DNA of 64,000 nucleotides. Source: Hippophae tibetana. Lineage: Eukaryota > Streptophyta > Magnoliopsida > Rosales > Elaeagnaceae. Position numbers and translations under genes: made by a program. Where the stretch lies: positions 23,773,659-23,837,658 of the forward strand of contig CM072811.1 of assembly GCA_037013495.1 (NCBI GenBank), in the 5' to 3' direction. The notes beneath the pieces are model-generated. The model did not search any database. It saw nothing but the letters and a program-made list of their open reading frames with translations, and was not told the DNA's origin. Positions 63,460 through 64,000 of this stretch are shown piece by piece; position 1 is the first letter of the stretch; every line of letters begins with the position of its first letter.

Positions 63460-64000
63460 TAAATAAGGTTTAGGGTTTTGAGGTTTGAGATTTAGGATTT
63501 AGGATTTAGGGATTTAGGGTTTTGGGTTTTGAGATTTGGGATTTAAGGTTTAGGGTTTATGATTATATTTATGGGTTAAGGTTTAAGATTAAATTATTAT
63601 TTTTCTAAATAAGGTTTAAGATTTTAGAATTTGAGATTTGGGGTTTAGGGTTTATGGTTATGTTTGTGGGTTAAGGTTTATGATTAAAATTATTATTTTT
63701 TCTAAATAAGGTTTAGGGTTTTGAGAATTAGGATTTGGGGTTTAGAGTTTAGGGTTATATTTGTGGGTTAAGGTTTAGGATTAAAATTATTATTTTTCTA
63801 AATAGGGTTTAGGGATTTAGGGTTTAGGGTTATATTTGTGGGTTAAGGTTTAGGATTAAAATTATTATTTTTCTAAATAGGGTTTAGGATTTGGGATTTG
63901 GGGTTTAGGATTTAGGGTTTAGGGTTATATTTTTGGTTTAAGGTTTAGGGTTAAAATTGTTATTTTTCTAAATAAGGTTTAGGGTTTAGGAATTTTGGAT
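63460..64000. repeat. Higher-order minisatellite of degenerate telomere-like TTTAGGG, cut by the window end
   Basis: GGTTTAGGG, GATTTAGG, GATTTGGG and GGTTTAAGG variants of the plant telomere heptamer are packed in blocks separated by AAATTATTATTTTTCTAAATA. Block starts at about 63440, 63590, 63686, 63782, 63857 and 63950, so the unit is ~75-100 bp, except for a longer first block. Each block ends with GTTATATTTGTGGGTTAAGG-like sequence. The array runs off the right edge. Confidence 0.88.

Overview
The window looks like nuclear DNA of a eudicot plant. The genes are split into many exons with GT-AG introns, the intergenic DNA is very AT-rich, and the repeats are plant types: chromovirus and other Ty3 elements, a plant LINE, an endogenous pararetrovirus, hAT-like non-autonomous elements and degenerate TTTAGGG repeats. 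I cannot name the species.

Six host genes can be rebuilt exon by exon, and every junction keeps the reading frame. In order they are: CK2 catalytic alpha subunit (+, 367-5191, 10 exons); a 77-residue SERF-like/zinc-finger protein (-, 15844-17623, 3 exons, all shorter than 125 nt); a molybdate-transporter-like MFS protein (+, 19312-23796, 9 exons); a prolyl 4-hydroxylase (-, 33084-37044, 8 exons); a CGLD27/DUF1230 plastid protein (+, 54718-57190, 7 exons); and a J-domain protein (-, 58113-61801, 5 exons). They are housekeeping or organelle genes, not an operon. From memory, CK2 alpha genes of Arabidopsis lie beside homologues of the small zinc-finger gene and of CGLD27, so this looks like an old gene neighbourhood stretched by transposons.

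The space between genes is mostly mobile DNA. A nearly intact Ty3 chromovirus (5753-11701, minus strand) has two 627-bp LTRs that differ at only two positions by eye, one in-frame TAG in the reverse transcriptase, and a U3 packed with heat-shock-element-like TTCnnGAA modules. Next come a hAT-like element with a perfect 8-bp target duplication (12236-13370) and a small LTR-like element with a ~98-bp minisatellite inside (13561-14745). About 25.0-30.5 kb is a decayed endogenous pararetrovirus, and a 1,753-bp solo LTR with a perfect 5-bp target duplication abuts its 5' side. At 43-52 kb a decayed Ty3 element sits inside a decayed LINE. Two families of foldback, MITE-like elements occur in two copies each (41.8/62.4 kb and 42.6/53.4 kb). 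The window ends in a higher-order repeat built from degenerate TTTAGGG.

I found no clearly new gene system. The most useful leads are the HSE-rich LTR promoter of the young chromovirus, the conserved N-terminal extension of CK2 alpha, the small zinc-finger gene hidden in short exons, and the telomere-like composite repeat at the right edge.
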